43,125 nt of DNA from a bacterium (GCA_029564595.1 JAKQPS010000009.1:1-43125), one strand, 5' to 3'; shown: positions 16,423 through 24,937, counted from the first letter of the stretch. A program made the numbers and translations. Notes: generated by a model from the letters alone, not told the origin.

Positions 16423-17898
16423 ATGAAACTCAACCGTCGGCGCTACGCCACACTGGGGCTGATCGCGATTCTTTCGGTCGCTGCCGCAACGGCGTCCGCG
16501 CAGGTGTCATATAGAGAGCAAAACAATAGAGGCGTTTCGCTCTACAACGAGGGAAGATACAGAGAAGCCCTCGATGCGTTTGACTCGGCTCTCAAACTAA
16601 GTCCGGACAGTTCCGAGATACACAACAACATCGGAATTGTTTACGACGAAATGAACGATCTAAATAACGCCTCCCTATATTACAGAAAAGCAATCGCCCT
16701 CGACCCCGCGAACATAGACGCGCACAACAACCTCGGCGTCGTGTTCTACAAGCAGGGGAAAGTCGATCAGGCGATGGCCGAATGGGAAATAGCTCTGGAG
16801 ATTGACCCCGGATACACCGAAGCGAAAAACAACTTGGAGACCGCGCGCGCGTCGGCTACAACATCAGCCGGCCAGACCGTCATCCCGCGCCCGACACCGG
16901 ACGCGCAGAGATTTGTCCCGGTCAGCGACATTTCCATCGGAGAAACCGAAATCACCGTACAAGCGTACCAGTCGTCGGACCCGCTGTCGAAATCGATAGT
17001 CATGCTCAAGCAAGCGCTCGAAATCGTCCCCAACGATCCGATAGCTCACTACAACCTCGGCGCGGCCTACCTGATGAAAAACATGCTCGACGGCACGATC
17101 GCCGAATGGGAAAAAACACTCGCGCTCGATCCTAGAAACAACACCGTAAGGTTTAACCTAGCAATCGTTTACACGCGCGGAAGGCAGTACGCCAAAGCCG
17201 TCTATCACCTCGGCGAACTCCTCAAGGACAGCCCGAACGACGCGATGGCATTCTATATACTCGGCGCGGTCTACAGCAAAGCGGGAGACCATGAGAACGC
17301 GATTAAGGCGTGGCAGCGCTCCAGCAACATCAATCCCGACTACGTTCCGACACACTTCAGCCTCGGCGTAAGCCATCTGATGCGCGGAGACTTCGACGCT
17401 TCCATACGCGAATGGAAACAGGTCGTCGCAATAAGCGGCGGCGACATGCACGACTATAACAACCTCGGAGTGGCATACGCGCAGAAGGGCATGATCGACG
17501 AAGCCATTAACGCTTGGAAATCATCCATCCGCGTCGATCCCTCCTACATCAAAGCGCGCACCAACCTCGGCATCGTGTACGCCCAGCGCGGAATGTTCCA
17601 CGCCGCGATCAAAGAATGGGAAAGGTCCCGAGACCTTGACCCGTCCGACGCGACGACACACTACAACCTCGGCGTGATGTACACCAATATCGGGCTTCTC
17701 GACCAAGCAGCGATGTCCTACAAGCGCACTCTGGACATTGACCCGGCTTTCACCGAGGCTCTTAACAACCTCGGAACGCTGTACATCGACCTTCAGCGCA
17801 AGTCCGACGTCACTATGCCGTCCAGTTGGCGCAAGCCCATCGAGCTGCGGCTGAAATACATCGTGGCTCCGGGCAAACTGACATTGAGATACAGATAA
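16423..17898 (+). CDS. Secreted TPR-repeat protein
   Basis: 491 residues. The ATG at 16423 has AAGGGGGAG upstream. An earlier in-frame ATG at 16375 lies inside the promoter and is rejected. The N-terminus MKLNRRRYATLGLIAILSVA followed by AATASAQ is a classical signal peptide with an ASA-Q cleavage site, so export to the periplasm or cell surface is likely. Roughly ten or more tetratricopeptide repeats follow in two groups, with repeated elements such as HNNLGVVFYKQGKVDQA, HYNLGAAYLMKNM and NLGVAYAQKGMIDEAINAWK. A Thr/Pro-rich linker separates them near residues 144-185. TPR arrays bind partner proteins; no catalytic domain is visible. Function unknown. It is transcribed alone and followed by a terminator. 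Confidence 0.9.
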   Translation: MKLNRRRYATLGLIAILSVAAATASAQVSYREQNNRGVSLYNEGRYREALDAFDSALKLSPDSSEIHNNIGIVYDEMNDLNNASLYYRKAIALDPANIDAHNNLGVVFYKQGKVDQAMAEWEIALEIDPGYTEAKNNLETARASATTSAGQTVIPRPTPDAQRFVPVSDISIGETEITVQAYQSSDPLSKSIVMLKQALEIVPNDPIAHYNLGAAYLMKNMLDGTIAEWEKTLALDPRNNTVRFNLAIVYTRGRQYAKAVYHLGELLKDSPNDAMAFYILGAVYSKAGDHENAIKAWQRSSNINPDYVPTHFSLGVSHLMRGDFDASIREWKQVVAISGGDMHDYNNLGVAYAQKGMIDEAINAWKSSIRVDPSYIKARTNLGIVYAQRGMFHAAIKEWERSRDLDPSDATTHYNLGVMYTNIGLLDQAAMSYKRTLDIDPAFTEALNNLGTLYIDLQRKSDVTMPSSWRKPIELRLKYIVAPGKLTLRYR

Positions 17899-17921
17899 TC
17901 CGGCGCAAGCCGGAACAGATT

Positions 17922-17987
17922 CACAAGCCGCGAATTTCCATCGGAGGCCTACATCGGGACGATAGAAAATCGCGGCTTGTGTTTTTT
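17922..17987 (+). terminator. Intrinsic terminator after the TPR gene
   Basis: A perfect 12-bp stem (17922-17933 with 17970-17981) continues, after one mismatch, with four more pairs (17935-17938 with 17965-17968), and TTTTTT follows at 17982-17987. The loop is long, about 26 bases. This is a strong Rho-independent terminator for the plus-strand TPR transcript. Confidence 0.8.
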
Positions 17988-18028
17988 AGCAAATAGCCGC
18001 CGCGCCGCTCGCGCTCCCGGAAACCTCA

Positions 18029-19387
18029 ATGACTCCCTTAAGAAACCTGTCAAACAGAAGAGTAAAACAAATCCTGATGGAGCAGATCAGAAGCGGGAAC
18101 CCGCATCTATTGAGGGAACACCTCGAAAAACTCCATCCCGGCGACCTGTGCGGCGCGTTAAGGCTCTGCAGCCCCAGAGAAAAGGGCGAACTCGTCAACG
18201 CTATGGACAATGAAAGGCTGGCGGTTCTTCTGAGATTCGCGGCGGACGATCCCGGCCTCAGCTTCGAGCTATTGAAAACTGCTCATCCGGATAGGATAAG
18301 GCAGGTGGTAGCCGCCGGTTCGGAGGAATCGGCATCGGAGATATTTAGAGGGCTGTCAAAAAAACGATTTGAAGAAATAGCAAAACTGTTGCCTGAAGAG
18401 GCGGTGCGGGCGGCGTCGAACGCGCGCCAGTCGTCCGGCCATGGAATGTCCGTAATAATGACGCGGGACTTCATGGCGGTGTCCGACCATGTGACCGCAG
18501 CGGACGCTCTCAGAATGATAAGAGAGTTGAAACACTCCGATTTCAGGCCGGGCAGGATATATGTGATAGACGGAAGAGAGACTCTTGTCGGGATGGTCGA
18601 CCTCCACAAGCTTGTCAGCGCGGACGCTCAGGCGACCGAAATGGGGAATTTGGCCGATGAATGCCCGCTTAGATTCTTTGTGGACGATGAGCCTGCGGCG
18701 GCGGCCCGCGCCCTGATAAGATACGGACTCGATTCTGCCCCCGTTACGGACGAAAATAACCGGCTGGCAGGAGTGGCGACCGCGCGATTGGCGTTCAGGC
18801 ATCTCAACAAGGAACAGGAAGGGCTGCTGGACGCGCTGGCCGCAACCGGGGGCGCTCCGCATGGCGGCGGAGCGATTGAATTCAGAAGTTTCGCCTCGGA
18901 AGCCCTAAGGATGTTTGCCACGTTGCTTTCTATAATTGCCGTCGCGGCTGTGGTGGAAGCGGCAGCAGTCGCCTTCGGAATTGCCGCCCCGGAACTGTTG
19001 CTCGCCGCAATAGTGGCCGCAGTGGGCGCGTCCAGATTCTACAACAGATACGTGTTCGCCATGAGCGGCAAAGCGCGCCGGGAAGGACAGTTGAGAGGAG
19101 CGGCTCTGGTGAGCCACAGATGGCCCGGAGTCGTCGCGGCGGGCGGCGGGGCGGTCATTGCCTGCTCCGCGGCTTTCGCGGCGGGACACGGCGCGAGAGC
19201 AGCCTTATTCGCCGCAGCTTCCGTTTTTTTTCCTGCCATCATCGGCAGCCTCGCCGGACTTCTTTTCTTCTCGGCGTCGCAGAACTCGAAAACAGGAAAA
19301 ACCATAGCCGCCGCGCCGGCGGCTCTAGGCATAGCGGACATAGCCACAATAGTTCTCGTTTTGCTGTTAAGCATATTGTTGTTCTAA
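18029..19387 (+). CDS. MgtE-like CBS-domain membrane protein, divergent
   Basis: 452 residues with the MgtE layout. An alpha-helical N domain (residues ~1-130, with HLEKLHPGDL and RFEEIAKLLPEEA-like repeats) is followed by two CBS domains (~139-260; MSVIMTRDFMAVSDHVTAAD, YVIDGRETLVGMVDLHKL, GLDSAPVTDENNRLAGVATA). Five hydrophobic segments then run from about residue 290 to the end. MgtE proteins are dimeric Mg2+ channels of the cytoplasmic membrane gated by Mg2+ binding between the N and CBS domains. The membrane part here is Ala-rich and lacks the conserved GN.G.Q(A/S)ST segment expected in the pore region, so transport of Mg2+ is uncertain. The ribosome site is weak. The gene stands alone between the terminator and the tRNA. 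Confidence 0.75.
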   Translation: MTPLRNLSNRRVKQILMEQIRSGNPHLLREHLEKLHPGDLCGALRLCSPREKGELVNAMDNERLAVLLRFAADDPGLSFELLKTAHPDRIRQVVAAGSEESASEIFRGLSKKRFEEIAKLLPEEAVRAASNARQSSGHGMSVIMTRDFMAVSDHVTAADALRMIRELKHSDFRPGRIYVIDGRETLVGMVDLHKLVSADAQATEMGNLADECPLRFFVDDEPAAAARALIRYGLDSAPVTDENNRLAGVATARLAFRHLNKEQEGLLDALAATGGAPHGGGAIEFRSFASEALRMFATLLSIIAVAAVVEAAAVAFGIAAPELLLAAIVAAVGASRFYNRYVFAMSGKARREGQLRGAALVSHRWPGVVAAGGGAVIACSAAFAAGHGARAALFAAASVFFPAIIGSLAGLLFFSASQNSKTGKTIAAAPAALGIADIATIVLVLLLSILLF

Positions 19388-19472
19388 CATCCGTCAAGTT
19401 TCATAGCCGTGTTTGAACTCTCGCGCGGCCCAAGCGGCTGCGATGACGTTCGAATCGCTCTCATAAGGAAGC

Positions 19473-19501
19473 TTGACACTCCCGCCCTCCGAAACTATCA
19501 T
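19473..19501 (+). promoter_or_regulatory. Sigma-70-type promoter for tRNA-Ala
   Basis: A perfect TTGACA (19473-19478), a 17-base spacer and TATCAT (19496-19501). The expected transcription start is near 19508, about 8 bases before the mature tRNA 5' end. Confidence 0.75.
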
Positions 19502-19515
19502 TTGACGGAGCATTT

Positions 19516-19588
19516 GGGGACTTAGTTCAGCTGGGAGAACGCCGCCCTTGCACGGCGGAGGTCACGGGTTCGAATCCCGTAGTCTCCA
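19516..19588 (+). tRNA. tRNA-Ala (anticodon TGC)
   Basis: 73 bases fold into a full cloverleaf. The acceptor GGGGACT pairs with AGTCTCC with one G-T. The D stem is GTTC/GAAC, the anticodon stem CCGCC/GGCGG with loop CTTGCAC, and the T stem ACGGG/CCCGT with loop TTCGAAT. The discriminator is A. The CCA end is not encoded (TAAC follows), so a CCA-adding enzyme is required. Not linked to rRNA genes in this window. Confidence 0.95.
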
Positions 19589-19832
19589 TAACAAGAACAT
19601 TCAGCAAAGAAGCGCCTTTCTACCAATTGGGAATAATTTCTTTTTCTCCAAAATGCTCAAAACGAAGAAAAAAGCACACAGGATGTTTTTTGGGAGCAAT
19701 CTTGTATTCAGGCTTTTCTACATGCGGGCGTCGCATTTCAACCCGAATCCGCGACCTCTGAAAAAATCTTTCCGGGTGGAGATCTCAAGCGCAACTTGGG
19801 GGTGTTGAAGCAGTTCGCCGCTATGAAAACCG

Positions 19833-19869
19833 CCCCGGTTCATCGGCTCTATCGATGAATCCGCGGTTC
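19833..19869 (-). repeat. Dispersed hairpin repeat, copy A
   Basis: On the plus strand TTCATCG (19839-19845) and CGATGAA (19853-19859) pair perfectly around the loop GCTCTAT. The stem is extended by a G-T and a G-C pair. In consensus orientation (minus strand) it begins AACCGCGGATTCATCGATAG. Compared with copy B, one stem position has changed on both sides (A-T against G-C). Intergenic, upstream of the radical SAM gene. Confidence 0.7.
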
Positions 19870-19887
19870 AAAAGAAGCGGAAACGTG

Positions 19888-19893
19888 TATAAT
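19888..19893 (+). promoter_or_regulatory. Possible -10 element upstream of radical SAM gene
   Basis: A perfect TATAAT lies just after repeat copy A, but no good -35 hexamer is seen at 16-18 bases upstream and it is 208 bases before the GTG start. It may be chance in AT-rich DNA. Confidence 0.25.
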
Positions 19894-20100
19894 AAATAAG
19901 TAGGTCGATATAGCGTAGATAGAGAGACTCGATATCGGAAAGCGCGGAATAATTACTGCGACAATAATGAGAAACCGGCTTGTTTTCACATTGAGAGACG
20001 CGCGAATAGCACAAGCGGGATTCTTCACTACGCGCAGAGTAACAAAATACGATTAGCGTTATGGCGCTGAACATCGGAAGACTCGCGGAGACAACAACCA

Positions 20101-21579
20101 GTGGCGAAAGTAATGTTTTTGATACAGCGCGAAGACTTGGATCCCTCAAGAGCGGTGATGCGAAAAGTTCTTTTTCCCATCGAGACGGCGTTTGCCGCAG
20201 CCTTGTTAAAAAGCAAAGGGCATGAAGTCGGGGCTTTCGATCTCAACCTTATGGAAGAAGGCGATTCATGGTTGCGCCGTTTTCGCGGCGCGCTGGAGGG
20301 TTTTAGTCCTGACATAGTTGTTTCGGCTCCGCAGACGCTTACGTTCCTGATAAGGGAAAACATAGGGGAAACAGCCGCCGCGTTCAGCGTCGCAAAGTCT
20401 GTTGACGCTTCGATTAAAACCGTTTACTGCGGACAGGCGGCGACATCATATCCCGGAAAAGCTTTCTCAGAGGCGCGACCGGACTATTTGATAAGAGGCG
20501 AATATGAAGAACCTCTTGCGGCTTTTGCCGAAAGAGCGGATGTCTCCGGATCCTTTGAAAATATTCCGGGGTTGGCGTCCGGAATAGTTGAAGCTGAAGC
20601 AATTCCGCCTCGGCCGTCGGTTTTTTTCGGGTCGCTTCCTTTTCCAGCCTATGAGGAATTCGAATATGAGAAGTACTTCGATTTTCGGGGAAAGGGAAAC
20701 ATAAGACACGCGGAGCACAGCCGCAGGCATACGCACTATCTCACTTCGCGAGGGTGTTCAGCGAGATGTTGTTTCTGCAATGTGTCGTATCTTAGAGGAT
20801 CGCGCGTTCATCAGGTCAGGCCGGTCGTCTCCGTATTGGACGATCTAGAGCGAATTACCCTCGAACTCGGCGTGCAAGAGATACATTTCCTTGACGAAAA
20901 TATGACGCTGAGCAGAAAGCGCACGCTGGAAATTTGCCGGGGCATAGCGGAGAGACGGCTTGATTTTAAATGGATTCCATCGGGCGGTTTGAGCGTTTAT
21001 TCTCTTAATCGGCAAATCTTGGAAAACCTGAAGGCTTCAGGGTGTTACAGGTTAAACCTTGCGATAGAGTCCGGAAGTCAGGACGCGCTTAAGAACATCA
21101 TCAGGAAACCCGTCAATTTGAAAAAGGCGGCGGAAGTCGTGCGAATAGCTCGCGAACTGGATTTTGAGATTATCTGTTTTTTTGTGATAGGCTTTCCGGG
21201 CGAAACAAGGGCGCAGATCGAAGAGACTCTTTCCTTGGCCGCAAATCCCGACTTCGACTATGTGACCATTTCCATAGCGACTCCGCAGGCGGGGACAGAA
21301 CTTGAAAAAATATGCGAGAAAGATGGATTGATAGAGAAAGGACGGATGCTCGCCGATATCAGCAAAAGATCGACGGGCGTTTTTTCAACCGATCAATTCA
21401 GCCTTTACGAACTCGAAGAGATTCGTTGGAAAAAATGGGACGAGATAAATTTCTCGACGGAGAAAAGAATCTTAAAAATCCAAAAGATGATGGGCGTCTC
21501 GCTTGAAGAACTCAATGAAATCCGCGAACGAACCAGAACCAATTTCCTTTCCCGGTGGAGAGACCGGGACAGCATTTGA
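20101..21579 (+). CDS. B12-binding-type radical SAM protein
   Basis: 492 residues from a GTG at 20101. The N-terminal ~150 residues look like a cobalamin-binding Rossmann domain (MAKVMFLIQRED, LLKSKGHEVGAFDLN, PDIVVSAPQT, PDYLIRGEYEEP) without an obvious DxHxxG motif. The radical SAM core follows with Cys219, Cys223 and Cys226 (CSARCCFC, with an additional Cys224) for the [4Fe-4S] cluster, then FLDENMTL, LNLAIESGSQDAL and FVIGFPGET. Family members modify unactivated carbons, often by methylation or ring rearrangement. The substrate is unknown. It is the only plus-strand gene of the 20-32 kb locus and is flanked by repeat copies A and B. A weak GGAG lies upstream of the start. Confidence 0.88.
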   Translation: MAKVMFLIQREDLDPSRAVMRKVLFPIETAFAAALLKSKGHEVGAFDLNLMEEGDSWLRRFRGALEGFSPDIVVSAPQTLTFLIRENIGETAAAFSVAKSVDASIKTVYCGQAATSYPGKAFSEARPDYLIRGEYEEPLAAFAERADVSGSFENIPGLASGIVEAEAIPPRPSVFFGSLPFPAYEEFEYEKYFDFRGKGNIRHAEHSRRHTHYLTSRGCSARCCFCNVSYLRGSRVHQVRPVVSVLDDLERITLELGVQEIHFLDENMTLSRKRTLEICRGIAERRLDFKWIPSGGLSVYSLNRQILENLKASGCYRLNLAIESGSQDALKNIIRKPVNLKKAAEVVRIARELDFEIICFFVIGFPGETRAQIEETLSLAANPDFDYVTISIATPQAGTELEKICEKDGLIEKGRMLADISKRSTGVFSTDQFSLYELEEIRWKKWDEINFSTEKRILKIQKMMGVSLEELNEIRERTRTNFLSRWRDRDSI

Positions 21580-21623
21580 ACATATTGATATATATCGTTC
21601 AAGATTCCGAATGAGGATATTGA

Positions 21624-21659
21624 TTCCGGATTCGTCGGCTCTATCGACGAATCCGGGTT
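21624..21659 (-). repeat. Dispersed hairpin repeat, copy B
   Basis: The best copy: a perfect 12-bp stem, CCGGATTCGTCG (21626-21637) with CGACGAATCCGG (21645-21656), around the loop GCTCTAT. In consensus orientation (minus strand) it reads AACCCGGATTCGTCGATAGA and on. It lies between two convergent genes. No T-tract follows on either strand, so it is not a standard intrinsic terminator. Confidence 0.8.
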
Positions 21660-21729
21660 GATTCTTATTCGCGCTATGTCACATCTCAATGTTCGCAACT
21701 GAACGACCGCTCTCAATATGCCGCAAAGC

Positions 21730-22551
21730 TCACGCGCGCAAGGATGCGCCGTCGCCGAAAGCGCTTTTCCAACGCGCAACGGCGCGACGTCGCCCCCCGA
21801 GAAATTTCCAACGGAGCCAGAACTCCATTATGTTTCTTACGCTCGTCAGGATGGTGCGCATGCTGAAGCCGCTGCGGGGATGGTTGGGATCGAATCTTGT
21901 GTGGTAGCGCAGTTGTATCTGTCTGATGTTAAGGCCTATCTTTCGCGCTTTGATGAGGCATTCCGCAGGGATGAACGAGCTATAGCTCTCAAGATGTATT
22001 CCTTCTGTGAAAAATTTGCGCGGATAGAATTGCACGAATTGAAAATCGAGTATTGGCGAAAAATCCAGAATAAGCGAGAAGAACAGCGATTTGATCAGGT
22101 AGTAATTGACTCTCGATTTGAACCAAGACAGCGGGGATTTTGTTCTCAACATATCGTGTTTGAACGCCGCAACAATGTCCACTTCGGGGTCTTTTAAGAG
22201 GGGAATCACTTTTTCCAAGTCTTCAAGGTTGAAGTGAGCGTCGATGTCGTTCCAGAAAACAATATCTTTGGCCACATGCGACAGACCTTCTCTGACTGCG
22301 TAACCTATGCCGAGGTTCCTTTCGTGGTGAATGACTTTAAGCTTGGGATATTGCAGGGCGAGCGAGTCGGCAATTTCTCCTGTTCTATCCGAACTTCCGT
22401 CGTTCACGAGAATGATTTCATAGTCGTCGGCGAATTTTTCCAGCAGCCGCGCCCAGATGCGTATCTGATTTTCGAGCAGAGCCTCTTCGTTGTATGCGAA
22501 AGTCACCATTGAGAACGAAAGGCCTGATTTACTATTTGAGTTTTCGTTCAA
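21730..22551 (-). CDS. Family 2 glycosyltransferase (polyprenyl-phosphate sugar type)
   Basis: About 273 residues from a TTG at 22551, chosen because AAGGAG lies at proper distance ahead of it; a TTG five codons earlier overlaps that motif. The GT-A fold is clear: SMVTFAYNEEALLENQI, YEIILVNDGSSDRTGEIAD, HHERNLGIGYAVREGL, and the acidic metal site WNDIDAHF. It resembles DPM1/polyprenol-phosphate mannosyltransferase-like enzymes, which transfer a nucleotide sugar to a lipid carrier or glycan. The C-terminus is basic without a clear pair of TM helices. It is the last gene of the minus-strand series. The sugar substrate is unknown. Confidence 0.85.
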   Translation of the reverse strand: MNENSNSKSGLSFSMVTFAYNEEALLENQIRIWARLLEKFADDYEIILVNDGSSDRTGEIADSLALQYPKLKVIHHERNLGIGYAVREGLSHVAKDIVFWNDIDAHFNLEDLEKVIPLLKDPEVDIVAAFKHDMLRTKSPLSWFKSRVNYYLIKSLFFSLILDFSPILDFQFVQFYPRKFFTEGIHLESYSSFIPAECLIKARKIGLNIRQIQLRYHTRFDPNHPRSGFSMRTILTSVRNIMEFWLRWKFLGGRRRAVARWKSAFGDGASLRA

Positions 22552-22683
22552 GATGTCTCCTTTCAAAACAACGACATCTGGAATTATACGATAAAAAGCG
22601 ACGGAAACCGTATTGCGGCGGAGGAGAATTCTCCATGCCGGACTTTTTCAAGGATTTTCAATGGAATCTTCAGCCGGCCGGCG

Positions 22684-23124
22684 CTATATATCTCTGCGGA
22701 ATATGAATCCGCGGTGAACTTTTTCGTTGTGCGAGCGAGATAGTTCGCCGCAATTCTTGAAACCGCATTTCAGAAACGCTTTTTGCGCGGGGATGTTGGA
22801 GGTCGGAGTCCATGCCCAAACAGAGCCGATGTTTCTGTCGCGCGCGGCTTCAAGCGCGGCTTGCAGCAAAACTGTTCCCGCGCCTTCGCCGGGCCGCTTT
22901 GAAAAAAATGCTATTTCTCCTTTTTTATTGAGATATAGAACCGCCGCTCCGAGAAGTTCCTTGCCTTCCACAAGACATCTAACCTCGACGCAATCTTCCG
23001 CAAGCCACGCTTCAGTTTGCGCGATTCCCACTCTTTCCGTCAGCAAAGCCTCGGAGTGTTCGTTTCTCAGGCGCACATAGTCAGGCGCTAAGCAAATATT
23101 TTGTTTCAGGTCAATCAGCTTCAA
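22684..23124 (-). CDS. GNAT-family N-acetyltransferase
   Basis: 146 residues from a TTG at 23124, four bases after the stop of the upstream methyltransferase gene, so co-translated. The acetyl-CoA motif is RPGEGAGTVLLQAALEAARD near residues 77-96, followed by NIPAQKAFLKCGFKNCGE in the usual C-terminal position. In a locus with a DegT aminotransferase it may acylate an amino sugar; that link is inference. The TTG start is the least certain part. Confidence 0.8.
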   Translation of the reverse strand: MKLIDLKQNICLAPDYVRLRNEHSEALLTERVGIAQTEAWLAEDCVEVRCLVEGKELLGAAVLYLNKKGEIAFFSKRPGEGAGTVLLQAALEAARDRNIGSVWAWTPTSNIPAQKAFLKCGFKNCGELSRSHNEKVHRGFIFRRDI

Positions 23125-23127
23125 AAA

Positions 23128-23847
23128 TCAATCTCCGCCGCCGGGCTGTTTTTGAAACACGCCGATGGCGCATCCGACATGAAAGTATGGAACGTCCTGT
23201 GTTTCGATTGTTTTGAAACCGGCTTCGTTCATGAGGGCGGACAGTTCATCGCGAGTCCAGCGCCATTCATTATGCCTTTCGGATTTCTTTGTGACAATAA
23301 CATACGGAAGGGTCCAGACCATCAGCCATCGCACGTCCCATAAAGCTTTTATCAAACCGTTTTGCGCGATATATCTTTTCATCCAAGAACTGAATCTTTC
23401 TCTGCTGGTGGTAGATGTGATAACGGCGCGCCCCCCGGGTTTGAGTATTCTGTAAAATTCTTTGAATGACTTTTTGAATTCTTTCACTTTCATCATAGTG
23501 TGAACGCTCACGACAAGATCGAAGCTGTCGCTGTCATATTTTAAAGGATTGTTAAGGTCTCCGAACTCGAACGCGACGTTCTTAATATTCAATCGTTGTT
23601 GACGTTTCCGAGCCTGTCCAAGAATATGCTCTCCGTAGTCCAGCCCGACGACATCAAACCCCCGTTCCGCCAAAGCGAGCGCGGCATTGCCGTCCCCGCA
23701 TCCTGCGTCAAGAACCATCGCGCCTTCTGGCAAGTCCAGATTGTCAATTTTGTCTAGAAATGCCGCGTACATATCTTGCACGAACTTGGTTTTTCTTGCC
23801 GCGAAGTAACTGAACGAAGCTTTTTTCCACCAGAACGCTTCTGACAT
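23128..23847 (-). CDS. SAM-dependent methyltransferase (class I)
   Basis: 239 residues. The SAM-binding motif I is MVLDAGCGDGNAALALAERG near residues 43-62, with the acidic motif II residue in VVGLDYGEHIL and a later motif near FDLVVSVHTMMKV and LKPGGRAVITSTTS. AAAGGAG precedes the ATG. A C-terminal cap may set the substrate, which is unknown. Gap to the upstream gene is 65 bases, to the downstream GNAT gene 3 bases. Confidence 0.87.
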   Translation of the reverse strand: MSEAFWWKKASFSYFAARKTKFVQDMYAAFLDKIDNLDLPEGAMVLDAGCGDGNAALALAERGFDVVGLDYGEHILGQARKRQQRLNIKNVAFEFGDLNNPLKYDSDSFDLVVSVHTMMKVKEFKKSFKEFYRILKPGGRAVITSTTSRERFSSWMKRYIAQNGLIKALWDVRWLMVWTLPYVIVTKKSERHNEWRWTRDELSALMNEAGFKTIETQDVPYFHVGCAIGVFQKQPGGGD

Positions 23848-23912
23848 AAACTTCTCCTTTGCGTAAAAACGCCGAGCAGGCGGTTAATCATAAAAGAAGG
23901 TCGCCGGCGCGG

Positions 23913-24785
23913 CTACTGTCGCGGTTTTTGGGCGACAGAAATCAGCGAGCCTCCGAACGGCAGCCTTGCGCCATGAGCGATCAACGCCGTCTCCAAGCTC
24001 ATTACCTTCCCCATTGCCGCGTTCACAAAGCCGCTTTGCAACTCATTCTGAGTTTTTCGAGTTTTTGAAAGCGCAAATCTGAGCCGTGAAAACAGCAAAG
24101 CCGGAAAAAGCAGCGTAACGAAAGATGTGGTATAACGCACGGAGAAACCGGCGCGAGCCAGCTTTGCTTTCAATTCCCGCGCGCCGTATCTGCGCTCGTG
24201 GAGGCTCATTTCATCGAATCTTGACCACAGCCACGGGTGTTGTGGAACTGTGATCATGAATCCTCCGCCGGGTTTGAGAGCCTCGAACATTTGCGCTAGC
24301 GCGCCTTCGTCGTCTTTTATGTGCTCAAGCGTGTCAAACACGCACACGATGTCGAATTCGCGCGAAAACGGCATTTGCATCGTGTCCATTAAAATCAACT
24401 CCGTCTGCGAGGAAACCTTGCCTGCGGCGATTTCCAGTCCCTGAAGGTAAACGTCTCCGCCGCATAATCTGATTGACGGAAAATTCTTTTCCAGAGCCGC
24501 CAAAGCGAAGCCGGTGCCGCAACCCACTTCAAGCAGGCTTTCCGCCTTAGGAAAAAACCGCTCCAAAGCCATCTTGATTATTCTGTTTCTGGCGGCAAAC
24601 CAGAAGTTGGTTTCTTGTAGTTTCGCCACAAGATCGGGAGACAAGCGGCCCGCCGCTTCGTGTGCGCCCGACACATCTTGCGCTAGAACCGCAATTCCAT
24701 TTATATTGCTCGGAACATTTCCGCACGAAGGGCAATTCCAGCTATCGCTGACGAAACATTGCCCGCAATTGACGCACTTCTTCAT
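23913..24785 (-). CDS. Methyltransferase with N-terminal zinc ribbon
   Basis: 290 residues from the ATG at 24785, supported by GGAGAAGAG just upstream; the frame is open a further 21 codons. Residues 4-21 carry CVNC, Cys10 and CPSC, a probable zinc ribbon. A class I SAM methyltransferase domain follows: SLLEVGCGTGFALAALEKNF near residues 72-92, CVFDTLEHIKDDEGAL, and ALKPGGGFMITVPQHPW. Similar zinc-ribbon methyltransferases are common in glycan and secondary-metabolite clusters. The leader upstream contains hairpin-repeat copy C. Confidence 0.87.
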   Translation of the reverse strand: MKKCVNCGQCFVSDSWNCPSCGNVPSNINGIAVLAQDVSGAHEAAGRLSPDLVAKLQETNFWFAARNRIIKMALERFFPKAESLLEVGCGTGFALAALEKNFPSIRLCGGDVYLQGLEIAAGKVSSQTELILMDTMQMPFSREFDIVCVFDTLEHIKDDEGALAQMFEALKPGGGFMITVPQHPWLWSRFDEMSLHERRYGARELKAKLARAGFSVRYTTSFVTLLFPALLFSRLRFALSKTRKTQNELQSGFVNAAMGKVMSLETALIAHGARLPFGGSLISVAQKPRQ

Positions 24786-24846
24786 CTCTTCTCCGCGGAT
24801 GTGGGAATACGGAGCTTCCAAGCGCCCGCAAAGGGTTCGTTTGAAC

Positions 24847-24876
24847 AACCCTGATTCCCAATAGAGGGATTCGGGT
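24847..24876 (+). repeat. Dispersed hairpin repeat, copy C
   Basis: Consensus orientation is plus: it begins AACCCTGATTCCC with the loop AATAGA. Arms 24850-24859 and 24866-24875 pair with one T-T mismatch and one T-G wobble. It lies between a possible minus-strand promoter (24909-24937) and the zinc-ribbon methyltransferase gene, so it would be in that mRNA's leader. Confidence 0.65.
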
Positions 24877-24908
24877 AGATGGAAGCGATTCCCAGACCCT
24901 TAACTAAA

Positions 24909-24937
24909 TGTGTAGCGTTCACTGCGCAGATTGTCAA
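24909..24937 (-). promoter_or_regulatory. Possible promoter for the zinc-ribbon methyltransferase operon
   Basis: On the minus strand a perfect TTGACA (24932-24937) is followed after 17 bases by TACACA (24909-24914), a poor -10. It lies in the 240-base spacer after the radical SAM gene and about 125 bases before the methyltransferase start. Confidence 0.35.

Larger units (their letters stand above)
19589..20100 (+). other. Non-coding stretch between tRNA-Ala and radical SAM gene
   Basis: 512 bases without a convincing gene. It is AT-richer than the ribosomal block. It contains hairpin-repeat copy A (19833-19869) and, 19 bases after it, a TATAAT that may belong to the promoter of the next gene. 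Open frames here run through the tRNA or lack ribosome sites and are not called. No clear terminator for the tRNA was found. Confidence 0.6.

Noticed and set aside
17899-18028. Mg2+ riboswitch ahead of the MgtE-like gene
   Set aside because: The spacer is only 130 bases and is mostly used by the terminator of the TPR gene. No M-box-like arrangement was recognised.
19548-19808. 86-codon plus-strand frame downstream of the MgtE-like gene
   Set aside because: It starts inside the tRNA-Ala gene and its composition looks like non-coding DNA.
19868-20149. 93-codon minus-strand frame
   Set aside because: It runs into the start of the radical SAM gene on the opposite strand, has no ribosome site and no recognisable domain.
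21626-21656. Repeat copy B as an intrinsic terminator between convergent genes
   Set aside because: The stem is strong but no T-tract follows on either strand. It may still hinder polymerase, but it does not meet the usual criteria.
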